In this document: positions 33,592 to 42,469 of the stretch, one piece after another
How the letters are laid out: each line of letters starts with the position of its first letter
Position numbering within the stretch: the first letter of the stretch is position 1
Assembly: GCF_002995495.1 (NCBI RefSeq)
Contig: NZ_PVZV01000001.1
Coordinates: 372,001-436,000, forward strand
Direction: 5' to 3'
DNA: 64,000 bases
DNA from: Actinocorallia populi
Lineage (GTDB): Bacteria; Actinomycetota; Actinomycetes; Streptosporangiales; Streptosporangiaceae
Position numbers and translations under genes: made by a program
Notes under the pieces: model-generated
What the model was told of the DNA's origin: nothing
Database searches by the model: none
Seen by the model: the letters and a program-made list of their open reading frames with translations, nothing else

Positions 33592-34572
33592 TCAGCCCGT
33601 GACCGCCCTCGTCTTGAGAGGGTTCCACCACGACTCGTTCTGCCGGTACCACTCGACGGTCGCGGCCATGCCCTCGTCGAAGGCCACCCGGGGCTCGTAG
33701 CCCAGCTCGTTCCGGATCTTCGAGTCGTCCAGCGCGTAACGGAAGTCGTGGCCCTTGCGGTCCGGGACCCGGGTGACGAGATCCGGATCAGCGTCGCACA
33801 GCTTCACCAGCAGGTCGGCGATCTCGCGGTTGGTGCATTCGACGCCCCCGCCGACGTTGTAGACGTGGCCCGCCCTGCCCCGGGCGAGGACCAGCTGGAT
33901 CGCGCGGCAGTGGTCGGCCACGTGCACCCACTCGCGGATGTTGCGGCCCTGGCCGTACAGCGGCGCGGGCAGGCCGCCGAGGAGGTTGCTCACGAACCGC
34001 GGGATGAGCTTCTCGATGTGCTGGTAGGGGCCGTAGTTGTTGGAGCAGCGGGTGATCGACGCCTCGAGCCGGTGGGTGCGCACATAGGCCTGGACGATCA
34101 TGTCGCTGGCGGCCTTGGACGCCGAGTAGGGCGAGTTGGGACTGATCGCGGAATCCTCGGTCCAGGATCCCTGGTCGATGGAGCCGTACACCTCGTCGGT
34201 GGACACGTGCACGAAGCGGCCCACCCCCGCGGACAGGCACGCGTCCAGCAGGGTCTGGGTGCCGAGCACGTTGGTCCTGACGAACTCGCCGGGGACCATC
34301 AGAGACCGGTCCACATGGGACTCGCCGGCGAAGTGCACGACGGCGTCATGGCCCGGCAGCACGTCCTGGAGCAGGCGGCGGTCGCAGATGTCACCCTGCA
34401 CGAAGGTGAGCCGCGGATGGCGGTGGGGCAGGTTGGCGCGGTTTCCCGCATAGGTGAGTTTGTCCAGGACGGTGATGTCGGCCTGCGCATAGCCCGGGTA
34501 GTGCCCGTCCAACATGGCCCGGACGTAGAAGGATCCGATGAACCCGGCGGCACCGGTGACCAAGAGTCGCAT
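33592..34572 (-). CDS. rmlB: dTDP-glucose 4,6-dehydratase
   Basis: 326 residues with GAAGFIGS Rossmann loop, STDEVYG with the Thr-Asp-Glu catalytic group, YSASKAASD (YxxxK) and the sugar-binding RCSNNYGPYQ. It converts dTDP-glucose to dTDP-4-keto-6-deoxyglucose, downstream of RmlA and upstream of the 2,3-dehydratase. The ATG at 34572 starts directly with the Rossmann strand. It is divergent from the SRPBCC-ABM gene. Confidence 0.94.
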   Translation of the reverse strand: MRLLVTGAAGFIGSFYVRAMLDGHYPGYAQADITVLDKLTYAGNRANLPHRHPRLTFVQGDICDRRLLQDVLPGHDAVVHFAGESHVDRSLMVPGEFVRTNVLGTQTLLDACLSAGVGRFVHVSTDEVYGSIDQGSWTEDSAISPNSPYSASKAASDMIVQAYVRTHRLEASITRCSNNYGPYQHIEKLIPRFVSNLLGGLPAPLYGQGRNIREWVHVADHCRAIQLVLARGRAGHVYNVGGGVECTNREIADLLVKLCDADPDLVTRVPDRKGHDFRYALDDSKIRNELGYEPRVAFDEGMAATVEWYRQNESWWNPLKTRAVTG

Positions 34573-34694
34573 GGTCGCACCGTCGCCCCCGCCGCTCGAA
34601 AGTCTCTGCACTGCCGGTCGATTCGTCCGCGCCTCCGGTTCCGCTCGAGAGCCGTGACTCACCCTTTCAGCAGGTTCAGTGACAAGGAGTGCTC

Positions 34695-35498
34695 ATGACC
34701 GACATCCCCGATGTCAAGAAGTCCACGGTCGTCGACGTCCCCGTCGGCGACGCCTTCACCCTCTTCGTCGAACGGCCGGTCGAGTGGTTCCCCGAGCACC
34801 ACGTGTTCGTGAAGGACCGGGTGGACCTGGTGATCGAGCCGCGGGTCGGCGGCCTCTACTACGACGTGGACGCCGACGGGACCGAGATCGCCTGGGGCAC
34901 GGTGACCGAGTTCGACCCTCCCCGCCGGATCGTGTTCACCTGGCGGGTCGGGCCGGGCTGGCGGCCGATCCTCGACGATGACAGGGCGAGCTTCATCGAG
35001 GTCGACTTCGAGCCGGCCGTGCCGCGCGGCACGAAGGTGTCGATCACGCACAGCGGGCTGCACCGGCACGGGCCGGAGCTCGCCCCGGCCATCCACGCCG
35101 CGCTCGACGGCCCGAGCCCCGGGGAGACCCTGGCCAGGTTCGCGGAGGTCGTGGTCCGGCACTCCGCACCCGTCACCCTGCTCAACCGGTTCACGCTGAA
35201 CGACCTGGCGGACGCGGAGAGGTTCGAGGAGGCCTTCGAGACGACGTCGGCGTACTTCGCCTCGCAGCCGGGCTTCATCGAGCACACCTTGATGAAGCAG
35301 ACGGACGAGCCCGGTAGCTACGTGAACTTCGCGCGCTGGGAGAGCGAAGCGGCGCTGCGCGCGGCCGTCTCGCAGCCCGGGTTCCGGCCCCATGCCGGGG
35401 CTCTCCGCGCGCTGGCGGTGTCCGATCCGAAGGTCTACTCCCCCCGCTTCACCACGACTCCCTCCACCGCGAAGGTTCCCGCGGCCTCAGGCGGCTGA
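34695..35498 (+). CDS. SRPBCC (AHSA1-like) - ABM monooxygenase fusion
   Basis: 267 residues with two parts. Residues 1-150 are an AHSA1/SRPBCC-like fold (VPVGDAFTLFVERPVEWFP, GGLYYDVDADGTEIAWGTV, FTWRVG). Residues about 155-245 form an antibiotic-biosynthesis monooxygenase ferredoxin-like domain (SAYFASQPGFIEHTLMKQ, NFARWESEAALRAAV). ABM domains such as ActVA-ORF6 oxidise anthrone-type rings to quinones without cofactor; SRPBCC folds bind or cyclise polyketides. A single protein could couple late cyclisation and quinone formation; that is inferred. Start at 34695 follows AAGGAG five bases upstream. Confidence 0.8.
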   Translation: MTDIPDVKKSTVVDVPVGDAFTLFVERPVEWFPEHHVFVKDRVDLVIEPRVGGLYYDVDADGTEIAWGTVTEFDPPRRIVFTWRVGPGWRPILDDDRASFIEVDFEPAVPRGTKVSITHSGLHRHGPELAPAIHAALDGPSPGETLARFAEVVVRHSAPVTLLNRFTLNDLADAERFEEAFETTSAYFASQPGFIEHTLMKQTDEPGSYVNFARWESEAALRAAVSQPGFRPHAGALRALAVSDPKVYSPRFTTTPSTAKVPAASGG

Positions 35499-35508
35499 AC
35501 ACGGGGCG

Positions 35509-35537
35509 GGCCCGGAGCGGACGGCTCCCTCCGGGCC
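35509..35537. terminator. Short hairpin between convergent genes
   Basis: A 9-bp stem (35509-35517 with 35529-35537) lies between the SRPBCC-ABM stop and the SARP stop. Weaker than the other terminators here. Confidence 0.45.
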
Positions 35538-35556
35538 GTTTCGCCTGCCCGGAGGT

Positions 35557-36363
35557 CTACGGGAACTGCCCGGCCATCACTCCGTCGGCCTCCGGGAGCT
35601 CCAGATGCGGGTCGGCGTTCAGGATCGCCTGGTGCAGCCGCTGCAGCCGCGCGGAGGGGTCGATGCCCAGCTCGTCGGCGAGGCCTCCGTGCAGCCGTCG
35701 GTAGGTCTCGAGGGCCTGCCACTGCTGGCCCGACCGGTAGAGGGCGATCATGAACTTCGCGCACAGGTTCTCATGCATCGGGTTGCGCGCCACCAGCATC
35801 GCCAGCTCCCCGAGCATCGAGTGGTGCCGTCCGAGGCGCAGCTCGGCGTCGATCCGGGTCTCCAGGACCCCGATGCGGCTCTGTTCGAGATGAGTGACCT
35901 CGATGCCCAGCGACAGGCCCTTCTGGACGTCCACCAGTACCTGCCCGGACCAGAGGCCGAGCGCCTGCCGCAGCAGCCGGGACGCCTCGGCGTAGTCGCC
36001 GCGCTCGAAGGCGCCGTTGCCCTCGCCGACCAGCCTCTCGTAGTTCCGGGCGTCGACGCGCACCTCGTCGGCGGGGAAGAGGTAGCCGTTGTACCGCGTC
36101 ACCAGCACGAACTTGGCGGCACCGGGTGCGAGCGACCTGCCGATCAGGCGCCGCAACTGCAGGATGTAGGTCTGCAGGGTGGTCAGCGCGCTGCGCGGCG
36201 GGCTCTCGCCCCAGATCTCCTCGACCAGGGTCGGCACAGGGACGACCTCCCCGGCGCGCAGGGCCAGGAGTGCCAGGATCTGCCGCGGCTTGGCCGCCGT
36301 AGGGGCCACCGATCCTCCGGCCCCGACGGCCTCGAGTGGTCCCAGAACCTTGATGTCCAACAT
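35557..36363 (-). CDS. Small SARP-family activator
   Basis: 268 residues: OmpR-like winged helix (about 1-95, KPRQILALLALRAGEVV, LQTYILQLRRLIG) and bacterial transcriptional activation domain (about 100-255, ERGDYAEASRLLRQALGLW, ALYRSGQQWQALETYRRL). This is the DnrI/ActII-ORF4/RedD size class, typical pathway activators of aromatic polyketide clusters. It is the likely reader of the 11-base-spaced heptads before the AT, KSalpha and P450 genes. Start at 36363 (MLDIKVLG) follows GGCGGAG. Confidence 0.92.
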   Translation of the reverse strand: MLDIKVLGPLEAVGAGGSVAPTAAKPRQILALLALRAGEVVPVPTLVEEIWGESPPRSALTTLQTYILQLRRLIGRSLAPGAAKFVLVTRYNGYLFPADEVRVDARNYERLVGEGNGAFERGDYAEASRLLRQALGLWSGQVLVDVQKGLSLGIEVTHLEQSRIGVLETRIDAELRLGRHHSMLGELAMLVARNPMHENLCAKFMIALYRSGQQWQALETYRRLHGGLADELGIDPSARLQRLHQAILNADPHLELPEADGVMAGQFP

Positions 36364-36749
36364 GTGCGCTCCGCCTTCCCGATCCGACTTCGCGATCAAG
36401 AATCCAGAATCCATGCATGCACATATCGGACACCAGAGTGCGGTACACCGATCGCGTATGAGCTTTCCACAAGGAGCCGCGGGCGGCGAAGGCGAACCCT
36501 TCCGATGCCGGCCGGGGTGCCACCGCGCGTGCGGAGGCGCTGGCGGCGCGTCCCTGAAGGAAATCCGGGACCGCGCGAACTTCTCTGTACCGGCAGGTCA
36601 TCCTGACTCCCCTGCCGGGCCGCGGGTTCGGGACGTGCCGGGTCGGATTGATCACTTCCCTGCGCGCCAACTCCGCGGGGCCGTGCCCGCATCTCACCCG
36701 ACATAGCGCGATCATGAAGGATCGCGCACCGAGAACGAGGGCGGGACTC
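36364..36749. other. Intergenic region between SARP and lipoprotein gene
   Basis: About 390 bases with no supported gene. It must hold the SARP promoter (minus strand) and marks the likely right boundary of the polyketide cluster. I see no clear repeat or operator. Confidence 0.5.
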
Positions 36750-37199
36750 ATGCGGAAGATCCTCATCACCGGAGTGGCGGCGGTACTGGCACTCGGCCTG
36801 ACGGCCTGCACCGGCGATGACGGATCCGCGGCGCCCCCGTCCTCCTCGTCCTTCGACTCGGAGTCCGCGCCGAGCGACACCTCCGCCCCGGACGCGCCCT
36901 CCTCGCCGAGCGGTTCGGAAACGCCGCAGGAGCAGCCGGTCGGCCAGCAGATCGCCTCGAAGTGGGGGCAGCTGCGCTACCTGGCGCCCGGCAAGTTCAT
37001 CGTCGGCGACATCGTCTTCTTCACCGCCACCGACACCGTCCTGTACGTCGCCGGGGGCACCTGCCCCGACGGCACCACCCCGCCCGACGACAGCAAGTGT
37101 TCCATCGACGGTTTCGACGCATGGGTGCAGGACGCCCCGCACAACGCCGTCGTGGAGTTCTCCGGCCAGGCCGCCACCCTCATCCGGGAGACCCAGTAA
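36750..37199 (+). CDS. Small secreted lipoprotein of unknown function
   Basis: 149 residues. A lipoprotein signal peptide ends LGLTAC with the lipidated Cys at 20, followed by a Ser/Pro/Asp-rich linker (22-66) and a compact 80-residue domain with two Cys (in GGTCPDG and DSKCSIDG) that could form a disulfide outside the membrane. No family recognised. GAGGGCGGG precedes the ATG. It stands alone between the SARP and an MFS gene. Confidence 0.75.
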   Translation: MRKILITGVAAVLALGLTACTGDDGSAAPPSSSSFDSESAPSDTSAPDAPSSPSGSETPQEQPVGQQIASKWGQLRYLAPGKFIVGDIVFFTATDTVLYVAGGTCPDGTTPPDDSKCSIDGFDAWVQDAPHNAVVEFSGQAATLIRETQ

Positions 37200-37249
37200 C
37201 GACCGGCAGCCCGGCGACCTGGTGCTTCGTCCCTTAAGGATCGGGTGGT

Positions 37250-37281
37250 GGCCTTCCCCGGACCAGGGCTGGGGGAGGGCC
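37250..37281 (+). terminator. Possible hairpin after the lipoprotein gene
   Basis: Arms 37250-37259 and 37272-37281 pair over 10 bases with one G-T pair, 50 bases after the lipoprotein stop. Confidence 0.4.
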
Positions 37282-37333
37282 GCCGGTAGGTGTGCCGGTC
37301 AGGTGACTGGGGTGCCGGGGCGCGGTGGCCTCC

Positions 37334-37348
37334 TAGCGTGCGGCGGCA
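37334..37348 (+). promoter_or_regulatory. -10 element of a probable leaderless transcript (MFS gene)
   Basis: TAGCGT at 37334-37339 ends 8 bases before the ATG, there is no ribosome-binding site, and the same TAGCGT sits at the same distance before the next gene. Leaderless starts are common in actinobacteria. Confidence 0.5.
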
Positions 37349-38700
37349 TGACCACTGATGTCGGCGCGTTGCCGAAGACCAGTTGGGGCACGGTGCTCGT
37401 GCTCGCGCTCGCGACGTTGATCGCCGCGAGTGAGATCTCCCTGTCGTCGTTCACCCTGCCGCTGGTCGGGGCGGAGTTCGGGGTGTCGCCGGGGGCCACG
37501 GCCTGGGTGCTGCTCGTCTACACGCTGCCTTCCGCGGCGCTGGCGTTGCCCGCGGGGCGGTGGGTGGACGGGGCGGACCTGCGGGTCGTCTACCTGGCGG
37601 GGCTGGCGGGGATCGGGGTGTTCAGCGTGCTGGGCGTGCTGGCGCCGAACCTGCCGTCGCTGCTGGCCGCGCGGGCGCTGCTCGGCCTGGTGAGCGTCGG
37701 GTTCATGGCGTGTACGACGCCTGCGCTCGTGCGGGCGGTGCGGCCGGAAGAGCGCGGCCGGGCGATGGGATGGCTGATGGCCGTGATGACGCTCGGAGCC
37801 ACCGGGGCCGCGCCGCTGGGAGGTTGGGTGGCGGCGGAGTTCGGGTGGCGCGCCGTGTTCCTGATCAAGATGCCGCTGCTGGTCGTCGTGGCGGTGGCGG
37901 GCGCCCGGCTGCTGCGGCGCGGCGACGGGCGGCTGCCCCTGCCGGGGCGCGGGCTGCTGGCCGAAGGGGCGGTGCTCGGCGGTGCCATGACGGCGCTCGT
38001 CCTCTCCGTCGAACTGGTGGACACCGCACCGGTTCCCGCCGCCACCGTCCTGGTGGCGGCGGTGGGGCTGGGCGTGGTCTGGGCGCGGTTGCGGGCTTCA
38101 CGGCCGGTGGTGGCGGTCCTGCGGTCGGCGATGGCCGGGCTGCCCGCGCTGGTGCTGGCGCTGTTCGCCGTCTCGACCGGGCTGACGTCGTTCGTGCTGC
38201 CGTACTTCGTCTCCGACGTCCTGCACGCCGACGCCGGGCTGCTGGGTACCGCCGTGTTGTGCTGGGTGGGAGTGATGTCCTTGGTCACGCCGGTCGCGGG
38301 CGGGGTGGTGGACCGGGTCGGGCCGCTGCCGGTCGCGGCCGCGGGAGCCGCGCTGGTAGGCGTCGCGATCCTGCTGCACCTGCCGCTGGACGCCGGTGCC
38401 GGGCTGGGTGATCTGGCGTGGCGGCTCGCGCTGCTGGGCCTGGGCGCCGGGCTGCTGAACCCGGCGGTGACCACGGCGGTGCTGCGTTCCGTGCCGGACG
38501 AGCAGGCGGGAGTGGCGGGCGGCCTGACCAACACGGCCCGTACCGTCGGTCTGGTGCTGGCTCCGGCGGTGTCGGCGGCGGCCTGGAGCGCGGGCGGCTT
38601 CCGCGGCGCGATCGTGCTGCTGGCGGGCGTCGCGTGCGCGGCCTTCGCGGTGGCCGCCGGAGCGGCCGTCGCCGGTAGCCGGACCCGGTCATTCGACTGA
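37348..38700 (+). CDS. MFS drug-efflux transporter
   Basis: 450 residues, about 12-14 membrane helices. The N-terminal half carries LPAGRWVDG and PEERGRAMGWLMAVMTLGATGAAPLGG, close to the motif A and C regions of DHA-type proton antiporters. Likely exports small hydrophobic compounds. It could serve the polyketide cluster to its left, but promoter and spacing suggest an independent unit. Confidence 0.85.
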   Translation: MTTDVGALPKTSWGTVLVLALATLIAASEISLSSFTLPLVGAEFGVSPGATAWVLLVYTLPSAALALPAGRWVDGADLRVVYLAGLAGIGVFSVLGVLAPNLPSLLAARALLGLVSVGFMACTTPALVRAVRPEERGRAMGWLMAVMTLGATGAAPLGGWVAAEFGWRAVFLIKMPLLVVVAVAGARLLRRGDGRLPLPGRGLLAEGAVLGGAMTALVLSVELVDTAPVPAATVLVAAVGLGVVWARLRASRPVVAVLRSAMAGLPALVLALFAVSTGLTSFVLPYFVSDVLHADAGLLGTAVLCWVGVMSLVTPVAGGVVDRVGPLPVAAAGAALVGVAILLHLPLDAGAGLGDLAWRLALLGLGAGLLNPAVTTAVLRSVPDEQAGVAGGLTNTARTVGLVLAPAVSAAAWSAGGFRGAIVLLAGVACAAFAVAAGAAVAGSRTRSFD

Positions 38701-38723
38701 GGTGCGACCATGCCTCCGCTTCC

Positions 38724-38737
38724 TAGCGTCTGCGGCA
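38724..38737 (+). promoter_or_regulatory. -10 element of a probable leaderless transcript (oxidoreductase)
   Basis: TAGCGT at 38724-38729 ends 7 bases before the ATG at 38737 with no ribosome-binding site; the flanking CCTAGCGT is identical to that before the MFS gene. Confidence 0.5.
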
Positions 38738-39699
38738 TGAAAGCCATCCGCATTCACGCATTCGGCCCCGAAGAGCATCTCCACCACGACGACGTCCCCA
38801 CACCCGAGCCGGGGCCCGGGCAGGTCCGCATCGCGGTGCGGGCGGCGGGCGTGCACGTGCTCGACGCGTTCCTGCACGAAGGCGACCCGTCCAAGATCCC
38901 CTTTCCGGTGCCGGACCTCCCCCTCACTCCCGGACGGGAGGTGGCGGGCGTGGTCGACGCGCTCGGCGACGGCGTCGAGGAGTCCTGGCTGGGCCGCCGG
39001 GTCGTCACGCACCTCGGCCTCGTCAACGCCGGTTACGCCGAGTTCGCGGTCCGGGAGGTGGACGCGCTCTTCCCCGTCCCGGACGTTCTCGACTTCCCCG
39101 CCGCGATCACGATGGTCGGCACCGGCCGTGCCGCGCTCGGCATCTGGCGGTCGGCGGAGGTGGGCGCCGGTGACACCGTCCTGATCACCGCGGCCGCCGG
39201 AGGCGTGGGCACGCTGCTGGTGCAGCTCGCCAAGGCCGCCGGAGCGACGGTGGTCGGCGCGGCCGGAGGGCCCGCGAAGACCGCGCGCGTCCGCGCCGCG
39301 GGAGCGGACCGGGCCGTCGACTACACGCTGCCCGGCTGGGAGAAGGAGGCGGGTGAGGTGAGTGTGGTCTTCGACGGCGTCGGCGGCGAGGCGGGCCGGA
39401 CCGCCTTCGAACTGCTCGGACCGGGCGGCGTGCACGTGGTGCACGGCTGGGCGGAGGAGATCACGGCCTTCACCTCCGTCGATCTGCGCGACCGGGCGGT
39501 CAGCGCCGTGTACGCCCTCGGCCCGAGGATGGCGCGCAGGCCCGGCGGGATGCGCGCCCTGCAGGAGGAGGCCCTCGCCGAGGCGGCGGCCGGACGCCTC
39601 GTGCCCGCCGTCACCGCGTTCCCGCTCGCGGAGGCGGCGGCCGCGCACGCCGCTCTGCGCGGGCGGAAGACGGTCGGCAAGGTGGTCCTCCTGCCGTGA
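38737..39699 (+). CDS. Zinc-independent quinone oxidoreductase (MDR family)
   Basis: 320 residues of the medium-chain reductase family: N-terminal GroES-like domain (ending about 125) and Rossmann domain with AAAGGVGTLLVQLA. The structural zinc Cys cluster is missing, as in NADPH:quinone oxidoreductases. The ATG at 38737 is chosen for the MKAIRIHAFG beginning typical of the family. Likely reduces quinones or enones; no link to the cluster is shown. Confidence 0.85.
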   Translation: MKAIRIHAFGPEEHLHHDDVPTPEPGPGQVRIAVRAAGVHVLDAFLHEGDPSKIPFPVPDLPLTPGREVAGVVDALGDGVEESWLGRRVVTHLGLVNAGYAEFAVREVDALFPVPDVLDFPAAITMVGTGRAALGIWRSAEVGAGDTVLITAAAGGVGTLLVQLAKAAGATVVGAAGGPAKTARVRAAGADRAVDYTLPGWEKEAGEVSVVFDGVGGEAGRTAFELLGPGGVHVVHGWAEEITAFTSVDLRDRAVSAVYALGPRMARRPGGMRALQEEALAEAAAGRLVPAVTAFPLAEAAAAHAALRGRKTVGKVVLLP

Positions 39700-39705
39700 T
39701 ATCCC

Positions 39706-39783
39706 CATGCGGTCAGCCTTGGTTGGACTTTTCGGACACCAGTGCGGAAGTCCGTCTTCCCGGTCGCCTAGGCTGACCGCATG
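39706..39783. repeat. 14-bp perfect inverted repeat bracketing the LAL regulator promoter
   Basis: CATGCGGTCAGCCT at 39706-39719 is the exact reverse complement of 39770-39783, which contains the -10 (TAGGCT at 39769-39774) and the ATG of the regulator. The 50-base spacing suggests an operator pair for looping or autoregulation. Confidence 0.6.
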
Positions 39784-42450
39784 ATCTACGGCCGCGAGCA
39801 GGAGGCCAGGGTCCTCGCCGAGTCGCTCCGAGCAGCACGTTCCGGCCGCGGCACGGCACTGGTACTGCGCGGCGAGGCGGGGATCGGCAAGTCCGCGCTC
39901 CTCTCCGACGTCGCCGACCGCGCCCGCGAGGACGGCGACCTGCTGGTCCTGACCGCCCTCGGTGTGGAAACGGAGCAGGACCTCCCCTTCGCCGGTCTGC
40001 ACATGCTGCTCGCACCGGTCGCCGACCGCATCGACGCGCTGCCGGAGCGGCAGGCCGCCGTGCTGCACGCGGCGCTCGGCAGGGCCGACGGTCCGGCCGG
40101 CGACCGGTTCCAGACCGGCATCGCGCTGCACTCCCTGCTGAACGCGCTCGCCGCCGAACAGCCGGTGCTCTGCCTCATCGACGACGCGCACTGGATCGAC
40201 GCCTCGTCCGCCGACGCTCTGCTCTTCGCGGCCCGCCGGCTGCGCCACGAAGGCACCGTCATGCTCTTCGCGGCACGTGACGGGCACGCCCCCGCGTTCC
40301 CGGCCCCGGGCGTTCCCCAGCTGCTCCTGCCCCGGCTGGACCGGGAGGCGTCCGCCGCCCTCCTCACCGCCCACGCACCCGACCTGCCGCACCAGGTGAG
40401 GGAGTTCGTGCTGCGGGAGGCCACGGGCAACCCGCTTGCGCTGAAGGAACTGCCCGCCGCCCACCGCGAGGGCGCCCTCGAACCGTTCGGCTCCGCGATC
40501 GGCACCGACCTGGTCCGGCACGGCTTCACCGAGCGCATCGTCAACCTGCCGCCCAAGTCACGCGCCATGATCCTGCTGGCGGCCTTCGACGGCAGCGGCG
40601 ACCTGCACACCCTCGTCCGGGCCGCCACCCATCTCGGCGCGGACCTGACCGACCTGGAGCCTGCCGAGTGCAGGGGCCTCCTGCACACCTCCGACGGCCA
40701 CGTCGCCTTCCCCCACCCCCTCATCCGTTCGGCGGCCGTGCAGACGGCGTCGCTCGCCGAACGGGTGGCCGCCCACGCGGCGCTCGCCCGGTCCCTGCCC
40801 GGCACCAGCCCGGACCACTTCGTCCGCCGGGTGCTGCACCTGGCCGCCGCGACCACCGAGCCCGACGAGTCCGTCGCCCGCCAGGTCGAGGAGAGCGCCG
40901 GCTGCGGCCGCGGACAGGCCGCCTACGGCACCGCCGCGGCGACCTACGAACGCGCCGCCCGGCTCAGCCCGGCCCCCGACGACCGCGGCCGCAGGCTCGC
41001 CCTGGCCGCCCGCGCGGCCGCCGACGCCGGTGACGCGCCGCGTGCCGCCGCCCTCGCCGAGCAGGCGACACCCCTCGTGGCCGACCCGGCCGTACGAGCC
41101 GGACTCGCCCAGATCAGCGCCCTCGACCCGTACTTCCGCGGCCGTCCCGACACCGCGGCCCGCCTCCTGATGGATGGAGCGACACCGGCGGCCGCGCACG
41201 CCCCGGTCAAGGCGGCCTTCATGCTGCTGGACGCCACCGGCGCCGCCTGGGTCAGCGGTCAGCGCACGATCATGCGCGCCGCCCTGGCCGCGACGGACGC
41301 CCTGCCGCTGCCCCCCGACGCCGCCGACGCCCGCACGCTGCGCGACGCCGCCGCCGGGCTCGCCCGCATCGCCCTGGGACAGCCCGGTGTCGCCGCGCTG
41401 CACGCCCTCTACACCGGTGACGTGCTGCGCCGACTCGCCCCGCTGGAACGTGCGTGCGCTCTGGAATGGGTCATCGCGACCGGTGACCTTTCCCTCGCGG
41501 AGCATCTCCTGTCCGAGGTCGCCGACGAGTACCGTACGAACGCGACCGGCGCCCTGCCGGAAGTCCTGCGCGACCTCACGCGCGTCCGCCTGCTCCGCGG
41601 TCATCTCCACGACGCGGACGCCACGGCACGCACCGCCGAACGCATCGCGGAGGAGACCGACCAGCCTTTCTTCGCCGCCGAGGCCCGCGGCCTTCGCGCC
41701 GCCATCGCCGCCTGGCAGGGCACGCTCACCGACGGCACGCCGCCCGCCACCGCACGCGCCGCCCTCGCGCTGGCCCGTGGCGACCTCGATGACGCGCTGG
41801 CGCTGCTCGACGTCCTCACCCGGACCGAACTGCCCGGCGTCATGACCCGCTATCTGTCCATCGACCGGGTCGAGACGCTGGCCCGGCTCGGCCGCACGGA
41901 CGAAGCCCGCTCCGCCCTCGACGCCATCACCCCGTGGGCCGCCGAGACCGGCCAGGACTGGGCTCGCGGCCTTCTCGCCCGCGCCGAAGCCCACCTCTCC
42001 CCCGATCCGGCACCCCTCTGGGACGAAGCCCTCGCCCGCCTGTCCTCCTCGGACCGCCCCCTGGAGCACGCCCGCACCCTCCTCGGGCACGGTTCCTGGC
42101 TGCGCCGCACCGGCCGTCCCAGTGACGCCCGCCCGGCCCTGCGCACCGCCGTCGAGACGTTCGCCGCCCTCGGCGCCGCGCTCTGGACGGACCGCGCCCG
42201 CGCCGAACTCCGCGCCGCCGGCGACAGCGGCCCCCTCGCACCCGCCCCGGCCGCCGTGGAGGCGACGCCCCTGTCCCCCCAGGAACGGCACGTCGTACGC
42301 CTGGCCGCGGAGGGACTGACCAACCGGCAGATCGGCGAACGCCTCTTCCTCAGCCCGCGGACCGTCGGCTACCACCTCTACAACGCCTATCCCAAGCTCG
42401 GCGTCAGCTCCCGCATCGAACTGACCCGGATCGACCTCCCCGACGGCTGA
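39781..42450 (+). CDS. LAL-family LuxR regulator (AAA ATPase-TPR-LuxR)
   Basis: 889 residues: N-terminal AAA ATPase with Walker A GEAGIGKSALL and Walker B CLIDDAHWID, a long alpha-helical repeat region, and a C-terminal LuxR helix-turn-helix (PLSPQERHVVRLAAEGLTNR, SPRTVGYHL). These large ATP-binding LuxR proteins are often pathway regulators in actinobacteria. A leaderless -10 lies 6 bases before the ATG within a 14-bp inverted repeat. Targets are unknown; the oxidoreductase and MFS genes next door share its promoter style. Confidence 0.9.
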   Translation: MIYGREQEARVLAESLRAARSGRGTALVLRGEAGIGKSALLSDVADRAREDGDLLVLTALGVETEQDLPFAGLHMLLAPVADRIDALPERQAAVLHAALGRADGPAGDRFQTGIALHSLLNALAAEQPVLCLIDDAHWIDASSADALLFAARRLRHEGTVMLFAARDGHAPAFPAPGVPQLLLPRLDREASAALLTAHAPDLPHQVREFVLREATGNPLALKELPAAHREGALEPFGSAIGTDLVRHGFTERIVNLPPKSRAMILLAAFDGSGDLHTLVRAATHLGADLTDLEPAECRGLLHTSDGHVAFPHPLIRSAAVQTASLAERVAAHAALARSLPGTSPDHFVRRVLHLAAATTEPDESVARQVEESAGCGRGQAAYGTAAATYERAARLSPAPDDRGRRLALAARAAADAGDAPRAAALAEQATPLVADPAVRAGLAQISALDPYFRGRPDTAARLLMDGATPAAAHAPVKAAFMLLDATGAAWVSGQRTIMRAALAATDALPLPPDAADARTLRDAAAGLARIALGQPGVAALHALYTGDVLRRLAPLERACALEWVIATGDLSLAEHLLSEVADEYRTNATGALPEVLRDLTRVRLLRGHLHDADATARTAERIAEETDQPFFAAEARGLRAAIAAWQGTLTDGTPPATARAALALARGDLDDALALLDVLTRTELPGVMTRYLSIDRVETLARLGRTDEARSALDAITPWAAETGQDWARGLLARAEAHLSPDPAPLWDEALARLSSSDRPLEHARTLLGHGSWLRRTGRPSDARPALRTAVETFAALGAALWTDRARAELRAAGDSGPLAPAPAAVEATPLSPQERHVVRLAAEGLTNRQIGERLFLSPRTVGYHLYNAYPKLGVSSRIELTRIDLPDG

Positions 42451-42469
42451 ACCCGAGGCCAAGACGCAT

